Positions 37,940 through 51,108 are shown, numbered from the stretch's first letter. The stretch is 64,000 nucleotides of DNA from Cryptomeria japonica (GCF_030272615.1 NC_081414.1:234162733-234226732); one strand, 5' to 3'. Translations and numbers: made by a program. The notes: a model not told the origin generated them from the letters alone.

Positions 37940-39119
37940 GATGTGAAAGCAACATCTAGTCATTTTTTTACTTTCTGCCTTGCAGAGTTTGTACGGACGC
38001 ACAAGAAAGTGTCACACATTCACATGCAAAAATTCGCATTCGCTCATAAAATACCGCATTCAAGTTGACATAAATTCATAATTGATCATGCATAAATTCT
38101 CATTTGCTTAGATGGTGACATGCATTCACAGGATTTAATTGCATAATTGAATTCTTTTGTCGCTTTTGTCTGTTACTTGATTATGTTTCTAACCCACAAT
38201 GATTTTTTAAATATAGAGCTTTCTAGTTTTCTATGTAAAATGCATTTGATCCTATGGCAGGAAGGGTAACATTCAAAATTTCAGGTGCCAGGAAAAGGAA
38301 ACAACATAGAAGACAACAAAAATATTATCAGTAGCTGATAACAGTAGAGAAGAGACTCCAAGATCTCAAAGAGTTGTCGCCATATCCTGATATTACACCA
38401 TTGTGAACAAATACCTGATGAATTACAACATGTTCGACGAGAATGAAGTGATGGAGAATGTGATTTTGAGTTAATCCTATGCTTTTGTTTGCAGATTCCT
38501 CTTGTCTTCTAATTTCGTTCATTAACTATTCACATTTGATCAAAACTTGAAATACATTCGAATTGACAGAAATTTGCATTCGAATGCATAGAAATTCGCA
38601 TTTGAGTTGACAATAATGGACATTGGGTTTTACACTGATTCACATTCATTGGCAATTGAAAAACCTTTATGTTCTATCTTTTTTTGTCATTTTGTGGTAT
38701 TTTTAGTGTGCTGTTCTACAAACAGATCATAACAGATAGTAAGACAAAAGTTGTAACCAAAAGAAGAAAATTAGGCTCGAGAGCCCACAATATGCTAACC
38801 TTTTTCATGGATTTCTGTAGGGATAGTTGGACTTAGTTTAGATAATTTTTCTTTTGGTGCTCTTAAAAAGAACAACACAAATTCCATCATTTCTATATCA
38901 GTTAAAATGAACACCATGTCTTTTGGAGCAATATCTCCAAGTAGTATAGACAATTTTGTGATGCAGATTTAAAAAGAACTTTTGCTCTTTGTGTTTTCAA
39001 GGTGATAGGCATATGCTCTCCCCTTAACTGGGTGACCAAAAATCCAGACCCATCTTTTTTATGCTTTCTATCAATTTTGCATTAGGATAAAACCCTTAGA
39101 AGGCCTACCTCCCAAGTAG
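37940..39119 (+). other. Element H leader, first part
   Basis: About 1.2 kb with no convincing gene. Short repeats of the type ATTCGCATTC and TTCACATTC recur between 38020 and 38650. The leader resumes after F at 46548. Confidence 0.55.
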
Positions 39120-40631
39120 TGTTGGCATATGTGCAGAATATGTTTACATGATGTTATTGTGTTGTCATTGATGTCAATATGTTGAAAGAGAACCAGTAAT
39201 ATGCTAAAGAGTGAACCGGTAACATGATGAAGAGTGAACAGGATTATTGAAGGTAAGCAACTGACAAAGTGAACCTGTATGATGTTGTGAACCAGAACCA
39301 GTATGTCAGAATGAGAACCGGTATAAGGAATGTTTTGCATCTAGGGTTCATATGGCATAACTACCGGTTGGTAGTCTCAGCTTCAGGGTTTCCGGTTGAA
39401 GTGTTTCGAGCCTGTATGTTTCAATTGATGGCATTGTGTGATGAGTTAGCATTGTAATAGAGATTAGATAGTGTTTCCATGTCAGCCTCGTGCATGTGAA
39501 GGATCTTGCATGAAGGAGATTGATCCTATCTACCTCGGGAATGTGCGAAGTCTCTGCAAATGGCGGAGAACATGTGATGGGTTATCACCTTCGAGAAGCG
39601 GCAAAGAACGAACAATGGAGAATGTCTTGAGATCTGTTCAAGACCATTGTATTCAAATGCAAAGTGTTCAATGGTCAGGATTGAACTGACTAAATTTCTC
39701 AACCTAAGTGTTTAGGGTTTAGGGTTTATGCTACTGACCTATCTTTTTCCTATAAGGTTGATGTGGTGTTTCATGTTGAGGTTGTTGGCAAATGTTGTGT
39801 GTGTATCTATGTGCAGAGATACGTGATTCTTGCTAGACCAGTTGAGAGGATTGATACCTACATAGTGTGTGTGTAGAAGGAAGGAACTAAAGCGGATCTA
39901 CATTGGCATTGAGTGCTATTACCAGATCATTGTAATACCTGTTGATCTCTAATCACTTCAATAGTTGGAAAATCCCTTAATAGGGTAGCTTTAACCAGCT
40001 TGCTATAAATCCTTTAATAGGGTGACTCAAAGCCATTGAGTTCATAAAATCCTCTAACAAGGTAACCTCTAACAGGGTTTAACCCCTAACTAGGTATTCT
40101 AGCCATCCCTTAACCGAGTGATCTCTAACAGGATCAGTTCCTAACAGAACCCGTTGTAACAGTCTTTAACCGGACTAGGCTTCTAACAGAATGGACTTCT
40201 AAAGAGTTCAAAATAGCTTGTGGGTATTCATCCCCACCGTGGTTTTTCCTAGTTGGGTTTCCACGTGAAAAATATGTGTGTCATATGTGATGTCTTTTTC
40301 CTGTGATGCTTTGTTTGTTTCTATCAAGCAGTGAATCATGTTGATCTAGCAAGTTGTTATATCTCTAATGATAGATTATCTGTTTATGCATAAGGACAAA
40401 GTGGAAATGAGGGAGTAGGTTGTATGAAAAGATAAGAAGATTGATTGGTTCATGTCTTTCACAATTGCACTATGTTTAACCGGTAGTAATCTGGTTTGGA
40501 CTGGTGTTAGGGATTTCCAGTAGTTTATAGTCTGCAATCAAATCAATTCAGGAAAAGATTTTGTGCCTGTACTAATTCACTCCCTCCTCTTAGTACCGGT
40601 TTGGTACTCAATATTTATCACTGAGTTATCA
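39120..40631 (+). repeat. Copia F 5' LTR (1512 bp)
   Basis: It starts TGTTGGCATATGTG and ends TTATCA before the primer site. It contains several ACCGGT motifs, some altered compared with the 3' LTR. Confidence 0.95.
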
Positions 40632-40633
40632 AT

Positions 40634-40645
40634 TGGTATTAGAGC
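40634..40645 (+). other. Copia F primer-binding site
   Basis: TGGTATTAGAGC, one C-to-T change from the usual initiator-Met-tRNA site. Confidence 0.92.
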
Positions 40646-40702
40646 ATCCTCCAGGTCCTCTGTGTTGTAAGCTTAATTGCTTGAGGAAAAGATCCTATTG
40701 TA

Positions 40703-41632
40703 ATGATGAAGAGGGAAGGTCCAAAGTTCAACAAAGATAACTTTAAAATATGGAAGGATAGAATGAAGATATACATCAGAAGCATGGGTGCTCAACATTG
40801 GAGCTATGTTGAGAATGTTTATGTTATCCCTACTGGTACTCTCACTGATGACCGAAAGAGAGAGATTTAGGAGAATGGGCAAGTCATGGAAGCCATAATC
40901 AGTAGTTTATCTAACATTGAGTTTATTGATGTCCAGGATAAAGAAAATCCAAAAGAAGTATGGGATACTCTTGAGAATATCTATGGCGGTGATAAGCATG
41001 TAAAACAAGCTAAGGAAGAAAGCCTTAGAGGGAAGTTTGAAGACATGCAGATGGTTGAAGGTGAGACTATTCAACAATATGGAATAAGAATCAAAACTGT
41101 TGTTGGAGATATCAAGAGTGCAGGTGGTAAAATGGAAGATTCCACTGTTGTTAGCAAAGTTTTGAGATCCTTATTACCAGTCTATGCAATAAGGGTTGCA
41201 GCTATTCAGGAGTTGAGATCAATAGACAAGACTAAGGTATCCTTAGACTCCATCATTGCAAAGTTGATAGCCTATGAGCTAAATAATTTTGATGGCAATG
41301 TTCAAAAGACCGAATCAGCTTTTACAGCATCTGCTGCACCATCCGGAAAAGGAAAAGAAGCAAGCACCAGTGGTGAACCAAGACAGAGTAGAGAAATGGA
41401 TGATGAGGAGATTCTGATGGAATTTTAAGCTCTTCTTGCCAAGAGACTTCCTTAGGGAACCAACAAATACAGAGGTAAGCTTCCTTTGAAATGCTTCTCT
41501 TGTAACCAGATAGGACACATCGCTATAAACTGTCCTAATGGTGATAGCAAGGACAAACCGGAAAGGTTCAAGAAATTCAAAAGAGGAAACTAGAGAAACT
41601 ATTTTGTAGTAGTTGATGAAGGTGTCACAGAT
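40703..41632 (+). pseudogene. Copia F gag
   Basis: It starts MMKREGPKFNKDNFKIWKDR. A stop after KREI (near 40868) interrupts it; the rest (40886-41428) carries EGETIQQYGIRIKTVVGD and LRSLLPVYAIRVAAIQELR. Two more stops (41426-41428 and near 41453) precede an intact CCHC knuckle, CFSCNQIGHIAINC. Compared with G, the first stop is a CAG-type glutamine turned into TAG. UBN2-type gag; the domain order matches D and G. Confidence 0.92.
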
Positions 41633-42931
41633 GAGGAATCAGAAGATGAAGAAAATGAAGATATTGTGTTTGTTGTAGTCAAAGAGGATGTGTCAGACAA
41701 AAAGGCTCTTGTCTCCCACTTTGATAATTCCAATGAGTGGATTATCGATAGTGGTTGTTCTCACCATATGACTAGTGACCGGGGCAAGTTTATATCTCTG
41801 GAAGAGTATGATGGTGGGGTGGTTCATTTTAGTAATGATGCACCATGTATGGTCAAAGGCAGAGGGTCCATCTCTCTAAATGGAAAGAGTAGTGCTGACA
41901 ATAAGTATTGGGTGGAAGGTCTTAGACACAATCTATTAAGTGTTGCCTAGCTGAATGATAGTGGACTCACTCTGGAATTCAAAAATGGAGTCTACAAAAT
42001 CAAAGGAAAGAATGGTGAACTGATGGCCACCGGTATGCAGACCAAAGGTAACTTATTTCAGCTGAATGCAAATATAAGTACATGTCTTATGGCTAAGTTT
42101 GATGAGAGCTGGATATGGCATAGGAGACTTTGCCATGTAAACTTTGATAACATAGTAAAGGCCAGTAAGATCAAGGCAGTTAGAGGACTGCCGATGCTGA
42201 GAAAACCGGAAAATCCTTTGTGTAGAGAATGTCAACTGGGGAAAATGTCTTCCTCAACCTTCAAAGGTAAATATTTCATTGCTGACAACTTACTTGATCT
42301 TGTGCATACTGATTTGTGTGCTCCTATGAAAACTAGGAGTGTGCAGGAAGATAGGTATTTTATGATTCTTAAAGATGATTGCTCAAGAATGATGTGGGTC
42401 ACATTCTTGAAGGACAAGTCTGAAGCCTTTGGAAAGTTCAAAGCTTTCAGAGCACTGGTAGAAAAGGCAAGTAGTAGAAGAATCAAATGCATTAGAACTG
42501 ATCAAGGAGGGGAATTCACTTCTGGTGAATTCAACAAATATATTGAAGAGAATGGCATCAAGAGGCAACTGTCTGCCCCTCCGACTCCACAACAAAATGG
42601 CCTAGCAGAGAGAAACAACTGGATTATGGTTGAAGCGGCTAGAACTATGTTGATCCAAGGAAAGGTCGCTCACACCTTTTGGAGAGAAGCGGCGAGCTCT
42701 GCAGTCTACACAATGAACCAGGTACTCATCAAGAAAGGAAAGGATAAGACTCCTTATGAGTACTGGACAGGTAAGACACCAGTGGTAAGCTACTTCAGAG
42801 TGTTTGGTAGTAAATTTTATATCAAGAGGAGTGAACATCAGAGCAAGTTTGATGCTAAATGTGATGAGGGAATATTCCTAGGGTATTCCACTAAGAGCAA
42901 AGCTCTCAAATGTTTCAACAATAGGACTTAG
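41633..42931 (+). pseudogene. Copia F protease and integrase
   Basis: The frame 41666-41950 has WIIDSGCSHHMTSDRGKF with an intact protease triplet. A stop at 41948 (TAG where G has a CAA glutamine codon) leads to 42023-42931. That holds WHRRLCHVNFDNIVKASK and CRECQLGK (zinc finger), then the integrase core: LVHTDLCAP, CIRTDQGGEF and NGLAERNNW, so all three catalytic residues are kept. It ends with VFGSKFYIKRSEH and GIFLGYSTKSK before a stop at 42929. Confidence 0.93.
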
Positions 42932-44122
42932 AGAATTGTTGAAAGCATCAATGTTAGGGTTGATGAAAAATCTGAGAAATCAGAGGAAACTGACACAGAG
43001 CATGTAGGAGATGAACCGGTAGTAACCTTCTGGGAACCGGTTGTAAATTAGCCCAGTACCAACAATTGTGCTCCTACACCGGTAGATGCTGATGAAGATG
43101 AGGAGGATGAAGAAAAGAAAGAGGAAGCTGTTAAGAACATACCTAGGTATGTCAAACTCAATCATGATCCAAAGAACATCATAGGAGACAAAGATGCAGG
43201 AATTCTTAAAAGAAGAAAGGTCAGAGAAAGCTCTTGTATGATCTCTGAATTTGAGCCTAAATCATTCAAAGAGGCACATAAAGATGATGACTGGATCAAG
43301 GTAATGGAGGAGGAACTTGACCAGATATAAAAGAATGGTACATGGTCTTTGTTACCTAGATTGGAGCATAAAAATGTCATTGGAACCAAATGGGTTTTCA
43401 GAAATAAGATAAATGAGGATGGCATAGTGGTAAGGAACAAAGGCAGACTAGTATGTAAAGGATATGCCCAAGAAGAAGGAGAAGAATATGGTGAAACCTT
43501 TGCTCCAGTAGCAAGATTGGAAGGAGTTCATATGCTTCTTGCATATGCAACTATTAAAGGATTCAAGTTATACCAAATGGATGTAAAATCTACATTTTTA
43601 AATGGAATACTTGAAGAGGAAGTGTATATAGAGCAACTAGATGGGTTTGCCCTATCAGAAGATAGTTTCATAGTGTGTAGGCTACATAAAGCCTTATATG
43701 GACTGAAGCAGGCACCAAGAGCATGGTATGAATGCTTGCATTCCCTTCTTGTGAAGATTGGATTTGAAAGAACAAGTGAAGATAGCAATATCTACTTGAA
43801 ATCAGAAGGAGATCAGATTTTGATCTATGAAGTATTTGTTGATGACATAATCTTTGGTGGAGATGACAACATGAGTCATGACTTTGCAGATGAGATGAAA
43901 AAGGAGTTTGAAATGTCACTCATAGGGGAAATTAAGTTCTTCATTGGACTGCAGATTCAGCGAATGAAAAATGGAATCTTTATTACTCAGTCCAAGTATG
44001 TCAAAGAGGTGTTGAAGACCTTTGGCATGGAAGACAATAAACCGGTTGGTACACCAATGGTGACCGGTTGTAAACTATCAAAAGAGGATGACTCAACATT
44101 GGTAAATGAGAAGGAATACTGA
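42932..44122 (+). pseudogene. Copia F linker and reverse transcriptase
   Basis: An acidic linker (DEDEEDEEKKEE) with one stop leads to the reverse transcriptase. The open frame 43349-44122 has [54 protein letters not shown] and EVFVDDIIFGG, with both catalytic aspartates kept. The stop just before it (near 43328) replaces glutamate in QIEKN. The frame ends at 44120 where TGG has become TGA in EYWSM. Confidence 0.93.
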
Positions 44123-44788
44123 TCAATGATTGGTAAGTTGCATTATGTAGTACATAGAAGACCGGACATTGCACATGCAGTGGGTATTACTGCTCGGTTC
44201 CAGTAAAGCCTAAGAGAATCCCACTTGGTAGCAGTCAAGCGGATTCTTAGATATCTCAAGGGAACTATTGACTATGGGTTATGGTATCCATACAATAATT
44301 ATTTCAACCTGAAAGTGTTCACAGATGTTGATTGGGCTGGTAATGTAGATGACCAGAAGAGCATAACTGGTGGTGCATTCTTTCTCGATGGAAGACTGGT
44401 CTCATGAATGAGTAAAAAATAGAGTTGTATCTCTCAATCTATAGCAGAAGCGGAGTATGTTGCAACTTTTATGAACTGTACCCAAACTATTTGGATGAAG
44501 CATGTATTGAATGGCTTCAAAGTTCCTGTATCTGAACTGGTAAGTATATTATGTGACAATACAAGTGCAATTAACATATCCAAGAATCCGGTTTTACATG
44601 CTAGAACCAAGCATTTTGAACTAAACTATCATTTCTCGAGGGAAAAGGTTCAGAACAAAGAGGTGGTATTGGAACTCATTTCCAGTAAGGAGCAGTTAGC
44701 AGACATATTCACCAAGCCTCTACTGAAGGCTACTTTTGCCTATCTAAGAGGTGAGCTAGGGTTGTTGCCCCTTCAAGAGGTAATCTAA
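44123..44788 (+). pseudogene. Copia F RNase H
   Basis: Pieces 44225-44407 and 44471-44788 in the polyprotein frame. They hold RILRYLKGTIDYGLWYP, FTDVDWAGNVDDQKSITGG, LCDNTSAINISKNPVLHART and EQLADIFTKPLL. The first aspartate (TDVDW) is kept, unlike in D and G. Stops lie near 44205, 44405 and 44420; the natural stop is 44786-44788. Confidence 0.92.
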
Positions 44789-45021
44789 AGGTTTGTGCTC
44801 CACATCAGTCAGATCTTACTTTTCTATATATTTTTAGGATTGATGTGTTGAAGGATGCTACTCCTCATGGGGAGCAACATAGTGGAATAGGGAAGCTTGT
44901 GCCTCCACTTTGGCATTGTTGTCAAAGGGGGAGAAGATGTGAAGTGGAAAAGATATCTGTAGTATTAAGGAAAAGATGTGATGCAAAAAGAGAGATACCT
45001 TTGTATATTGCCATCAATGCC

Positions 45022-45033
45022 AAAGGGGGAGAT
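45022..45033 (+). other. Copia F polypurine tract
   Basis: AAAGGGGGAGAT, directly before the 3' LTR. An extra GGGGGAGAAG run lies near 44927-44936. Confidence 0.93.
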
Positions 45034-46542
45034 TGTTGGCATATGTGCAGAATACGTTGACATGATGATATTGTGTTGTCGTTGATGTCAATATGCTGAA
45101 AGATAACCGGTAATATGCTAAAGAGTGAAATGGTAACATGATGAAGAGTGAATAGGATTATTGAAGGTAAGCAACTGACAAAGTGAACCGGTATGATGTT
45201 GTGAACCGGAACCGGTATCGGAACGAGAACCGGTATAAGGAATGTTTTGTATCTAGGGTTCATATGGCATAACTACCGGTTGGTAGTCTCAGCTTCAGGG
45301 TTTCCGGTTGAAGTGTTTCAAGCCTATGTGTTTCAACTGATGGCATTGTGTGATGAGTTAGCATTGTAATATAGATCAGATCATGTTGCCACGTCAGCCT
45401 CGTGCATGTGAAGGATCTTGCATGAAGGAGATTGATCCTATCTACCTCGGGAATGTGCGAAGTCTCTGGAAATGCTGGAGAACGCATGATGGGTTATCAC
45501 CTCCGAGAAGCATCGAAGAACAAATGATGGAGAATATCTTGAGATCTGTTCAAGACCGTTGTATTCAAATGCAAAGTGTTCAATGGTCAGGATTGAACTG
45601 ACTAAATTTCTCAACCTAAGTGTTTAGGGTTTAGGGTTTATGCTACCCACCTATCTATTTCCTATAAGGTCGATGTGGTGTTTCATGCTGAGGTTGTTGG
45701 CAAATGTTGTGTGTGTATCTATGTGTAGAGATATGTGATTCTTGCCAGACCAGTTGAGAGGATTGATACCTGCATAGTGTGTGTGTAGAAGGAAGGAACT
45801 AAAGCGGATCTACATTGGCATTGAGTGCTATTATCAGATCATTTTAATACATGTTGATCTCTAGTTACTTCAACAGTTGGAAAAACCCTTAATAGGATAG
45901 CTTTAACCAGCTTGCTGTAAATCCTTTAATAGGGTGACTCAAAGCCATTGAGTTCATAAAATCCTCTAACAAGGTAACCTCTAACAAGGTTTAACCCTTA
46001 ACCGGGTATTCTATCCGTCCCTTAACCAGGTGATCCCTAGCAGGATCGGTTCCTAACAAAACCTGTTGTAACAGTCTTTAACTAGACTAGGCTTCTAACA
46101 GAGCAGACTTCTAAAGAGTTCAAAACAACTTGTGGGTATTCATCCCCACCATGGTTTTTCCCAGTTGGATTTCCATGTGAAAAAAATGTGTGTCATATGT
46201 AATGTCTTTTTCATGTGATGCTTTGTTGTTTTCTGTCAAGCGGTGAATCATGTTGATCTAGCAAGTTGTTATATCTCTGATGATAGATTATTTGTTTATG
46301 CATAAGGACAAAGTGGAAATGAGGGAGTAGGTTGTCTGAAAAGATAAGAAGATTGACCGGTTCACGTCTTTCACAATTGCACTATGTTTAACCGATAGTA
46401 ATCTGGTTTGGACTGGTGTTAGGGATTGCTAGTAGTTTACAGTCTGCAATCAAATCGATTGAGGAAAATATTTTGTGCCTGTATTGATTCACCCCCCCTC
46501 TCAGTACCGATTTGGTACTCACTATTCATCACTAAGTTATCA
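45034..46542 (+). repeat. Copia F 3' LTR (1509 bp)
   Basis: It starts TGTTGGCATATGTG and ends TTATCA before AGTAG. It keeps four CCGG sites between 45186 and 45236, most of them altered in the 5' LTR. Confidence 0.95.
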
Positions 46543-46547
46543 AGTAG

Positions 46548-47172
46548 CCCATAAGGCCAAGTGAGAGGGAACGACCTAAGTGGAAACGACTAAATCCAAG
46601 TAATCCAAGCCACTATAAACAAATGTGTTTGAAATGAAAATTATAAGCAACTAGTGTTACATGTTGTCACAATGATGTTATACATCCCTCAGTGTCTTAT
46701 GGCACGTAAAAATTTGTAGAGTATAACCTCTACAAACTGGGAGACCTCCTTCAATGGAGTAGAAAACATTGTTCATTGTGACCACTCGAATGGAACCCTA
46801 ACTAATATCTTTATAGATAGAGACCAATCCGAGTCAGTAACGAGACACTTATAGTATCACAGTGCAACAGTGGGGAAGAATTTTCCCCCAAGACACTCAC
46901 CATATATCTCCTAGGATAACGAGCCAATTGAGGAGCGATCCTCTTTGGTTTAATTTTCGGCCAAAGGCAAAAAAATGGGTGGACCCTAGGGTGTGATAGG
47001 GCTGTTTGAGCTGACGGAGAATCAGGATGTGGGTTGTGGTACTATTGGTAACCTTTTGACCTTAGTAGAGTCAAACTGTTGTATGATCAAAATGACCAAA
47101 ATTTATCGAAAGCAAAATGGGGTCTTGAAAAAGATTCCAACATTCATAGGGGTTTGAAAAAATCCTTTAAAC
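46548..47172 (+). other. Element H leader, second part
   Basis: About 625 bp between copia F and solo LTR S2. It continues from 39119 (AGTAG duplicated at the F junctions) and into 59090 (AGTAC duplicated at the S2 junctions). I see no gene or RNA element in it. Confidence 0.6.
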
Positions 47173-49615
47173 AGTACTGTAGTGTCCACCCTTGACTTGA
47201 CCTATTTTGACTAGAGTTGACTTTTATTTCATACTTGATAGACTTATCTAGACTATATTTGATGATTTGGATGATGATTACTCATGTGTTTCAGTCACTT
47301 ATTATGATGATTAGACATTAATGGACATATACTACTTGGATGATTTATATGATGATGACTCTATGATTATTGATTTTGTGATTTGATGGATTTATACATG
47401 CTTGATGGATTTTATATGCTTACTATGTGATGGATTATTGATAGATTAGATTTATCATGGTTTTGATGATTGATTATGACTTTACTAACCCTATTTCATG
47501 ATTGCATTTGATGAGATGGTTATGAGATATGTTTGACTGTCTTCGTGATAGAGACAATTCCACATTACTCATTGTGAGCAGGATGTGCCATCATGATTCT
47601 CTATCACTTGCTTGTTCTATATATATGTATATGTTGTATTATCATTTTGTTGTTGCAGGATCTTGCAGGTACCAGACATCGACTCCACCTGGATTCACAG
47701 GTCTGAGCGTGTCTTTAATTCCAATGGCTTATGTGGTCTGGAGATGACATGAGTTCCCTAAACATACTCCTGGTCTAAGTTGTGCACCATGTGTTGTTAG
47801 CATCTTGGTGTAATTTGCCATGTCTTTAGTAAGTCGTGGCATTGTGAGTATGCATGTGTTTATTGATTTATTTAATTAATTTGATGCGTGATTTTATATA
47901 GTCCTTGATTGATTTAATTATTGGCTCAATATAGTTTTTATTTGAGTATTTAATTATGTGTGATTTAATGTGTTTTATTTACTTATTTATTTATCACTCA
48001 TTTGGGATTTATTGTTTAATCAATTATTTATTTATTTAATGCTTATTTATTTGGTGTTTATTGTTTAATCTGTATTGTTGTTTAATAATTATTTAATATT
48101 GGTGGTTTACCCTTATTGGTATTTAAATATTTATTTATTTGCCTATGGTTTAATTATTTATATGATATTTAATATTTATTTAGCTCTTTAATTTATTTAT
48201 GAGCTTTTGGTTTTAATTAGCCATTTGATTTATTTTAGACTATGGTTATTTGCATAGTTTATTATTTGGGGGTGGAAAAGTATTTTATCTTATCTCTTAT
48301 TACAACCACTTATAATAGTACATTTGCTTTATATTATTTCCTACCTACCCTTTATTCCCATTGGTGGAATTTGAAATAGAAAATAAAACATTATAACTAT
48401 AGCTGGTAGGTGAAATATATTCCGAATTGGAATATTTTGATTGGCTAATGAGGAGGCTAGGGTTTTTGGTTTTCATGGTTTTTATTTGCAAGCCTATGAT
48501 GGTTCACGGGTTACGTTCTCTTGGATTTTGGATTTTCTGGAGCTTGCTGGAGTTTTGTGTGGGCTCTTCATCAGCTTCCTTCCATCACAGAGGGTGCAGG
48601 TTGGATCTTTTTGCCTTTGTTTTAGTTTTCAGACTTCCAGGATTGTATTCTCTGTGTCTGCATTGCTTGGGGAGCTGGGAATTCCATTTGCTTCTCTCTT
48701 TTGTTTGGGTCTGCTATAGTATAAGAGAAATATATGGGTGTAAGATTATATTGCATAGTTTAGATTTGGGAAAGAATATTGTTTCTGGGCTTTACTCTGA
48801 GTGCACACCCTGAGTATTGCATTTGTTTTTCTTTTTATATTTTCCTCCATATTGATAGATTTGTTTCTTATTGTCTTGGAGATTGAATCTCCTTGTTGAG
48901 AGTTTTGTTGTGGATTTGGGGTTTTGAGTGAGGCCGGAGCTCTCTGTGAACCTCCCAATCTAGCATTGCCGTGAGGGAGACTCACAAAACCTCTTTCCTT
49001 CCCTCTTGAATGCCTTATGTGATGGATTGAAATGATTATTGTATGTTTTTAATGAAGCCTTGAGTTTGTATAGGAGGTTGTAGGCTTTGGTGAAAGTTTT
49101 ATACAAGTTTTCTGAGTTTTGATAGTCTTTGTGCATTCTGGAAAGAGTTTTGTGCATAAGTCAGTGATATGTTTTTGGAAAGATATAAAACCTTGATTTT
49201 TGTTGTTTTTATTCATTTTCATCCTCTTGAAGGTCCTTTCAGTGCATTTCTAGTGTGATTGGTTTCATCATTTTACCTTAATTGTGCATTTTGTATTTGT
49301 GATTTCGTACTTGGCAGTTTTCTGCAATTTTTGCTCTCTGTGACAAATGTGCCACATAATTGAGCATATGTGCCATAAGATTGAACAAATGTGCCACAAG
49401 AATGAACATATGCACCACTTTAGGTTATAAATGCCCCATTTCATTGAACATATGTGCAATTTCACCAAACATGTGTGCCAATCTGCAAGGTTTTGAGGGT
49501 TTGTCAATTTTATGAGTTTGTTTGATGAAATCTTAGTTGGGGCTTGTACCAAAGGCATTCTGAGGGATTGGTTGATGTTTTCCAATGTTGGATGATTAGT
49601 TTTGATGTCTTCTTA

Positions 49616-51106
49616 TGTCGGCATATGTGCAGATTTTGATGACATGATAGGATTGTATGTTGTCATTGATGTCAATATGCTGAAGTATGAACCAGTATAT
49701 TGAAGTAAGCAAACTGGTAAGTGAACCGATATGATGGTATGAAGTGAACCGGTATGATAGTATGAAGTGAACCGATATGATGGTATGAAGTGAACCAGTA
49801 TGTTGGAGTGTAAACTGGTATATACAAAGTTTGTATTGGGGTTTCATTTGATATGACTACTGGTTGGTAGTCTCAGCTTCAGGGTTTCTGGTTGATGTAT
49901 TCCAAATCTGTGTGATTCAACTATCGACATCTTGTGATGAGTTAGCATTGAAATGAAGATTAGATCATGATACCACACCAACCTTGTGCGTGTGAAGAAT
50001 CTCCTTGAGGATCTTGCATGAAGAAGATTGGTTCTATCTACCTCAAGAATGTGCAAAATCTTAGTAAATGGTGGAGAGTGTGTCATGGGTTATCAGCTTC
50101 TAGAAGCGATGAAGAACGAACGATGGAGAACGTGTTGAGATTTGTTCAAGATTGTTTTACTCTATGTAATGTGTTTGAATGGTCACGATTGGACCGACTG
50201 TATTGTTAACCTAGATGCTTAGGGTTTTACGTTTTGGCTACCGACCTAATTGTTGTCTATAAGGTAGATGATGATTCTCATTTGAAGTTGTTGGCAAATG
50301 AATGTATGTGAGGTATTTCTTGCCAGACTGAAGAATTGAGTAGAGATATACAAAGTGTGATTGCAGATGTAAAGAAACTGAAGTGGATCTGCCTGGCATT
50401 AAGTGTTGTTATTAGATCAGTGTATTACCTGTTGACTTCTAACCATTTCAGCAGATGTAAAATCCCCTTACCGGGTAGCTTTAACAGGCTTTTTGTAAAT
50501 CCTTTAACAGGGTGACTCAAAATCATTGAGTTCTTTAAATCTTCTAATAAGGTAACCTTTAATAGGGTTTTAACTCTAACCGGGTATTTAGCCATCCCTT
50601 AATCGAGTGATCCCTAGCAGGATTGGTTCTTAGCAGAACCAATTGTAAAGTCTTTAACCAGACTAGGCTCCTAATAGAGCGAACTTTAGAAGAGTTCAAG
50701 AACAACTTGTGGGTATTCATCCCCACTGTGGTTTTTCCTAGTTGAGTTTCCACATGAAAAATCAGTGTGTTATGTGTGATGCTTTTTCATGTGATGTTTT
50801 AGTATTTTTTGTTAAGCGGTAATGCAAGCTAATCCAATGGTCATTGTATTTCTGATGTTTCACTTGCTTAAGCATATGGGTGAAGTTGAGATGAGATGAT
50901 AGGTCTGAAGATGATCTAGATGAACTGGTTTATGTCTTTCACAGTCATAATGTGTTTTACCGATAGTGCCTTGATTTAGATCGGCGATACTATTTGCCAG
51001 TTAGTGCAGTCTTTGCAGTTTAAATTGTTTAAGAATTTTTTGTCTATACTGACTCACCCCCCCTCTCAGTATCTATTGGGTATTTACTATTCATCATTAT
51101 TCATCA
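49616..51106 (+). repeat. Copia G 5' LTR (1491 bp)
   Basis: It starts TGTCGGCATATG and ends TTCATCA before the primer site. It is homologous to 55510-56932. Confidence 0.93.
49719..49810 (+). repeat. Four 23-bp tandem repeats in the G 5' LTR
   Basis: Units at 49719-49741, 49742-49764, 49765-49787 and 49788-49810 share the start AAGTGAACCGATATGATGG. The 3' LTR has only two (55613-55658). Confidence 0.95.
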
Positions 51107-51108
51107 AT

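Larger units (their letters stand above)
39120..46542 (+). mobile_element. Copia F: complete Ty1/copia element, dead through stop codons only
   Basis: LTRs 39120-40631 and 45034-46542 and an exact AGTAG target duplication (39115-39119 and 46543-46547). The gag-pol frame from 40703 to 44788 is kept without a single frameshift as judged from the phase of its open pieces, but is broken by about a dozen in-frame stops. By eye the LTRs differ at about 7 in 100 bases over the first 210. It lies in the leader of element H. It is the same family as D and G. Confidence 0.95.

Noticed and set aside
48427-48813. 128-codon frame rich in phenylalanine, leucine and tryptophan with possible membrane segments
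   Set aside because: It lies within solo LTR S2, overlaps another frame of similar composition and lacks any recognised domain; composition explains it.
49719-49810. Possible CRISPR-like array
   Set aside because: The units are directly adjacent with no unique spacers, lie in an LTR, and the sequence is plant DNA.
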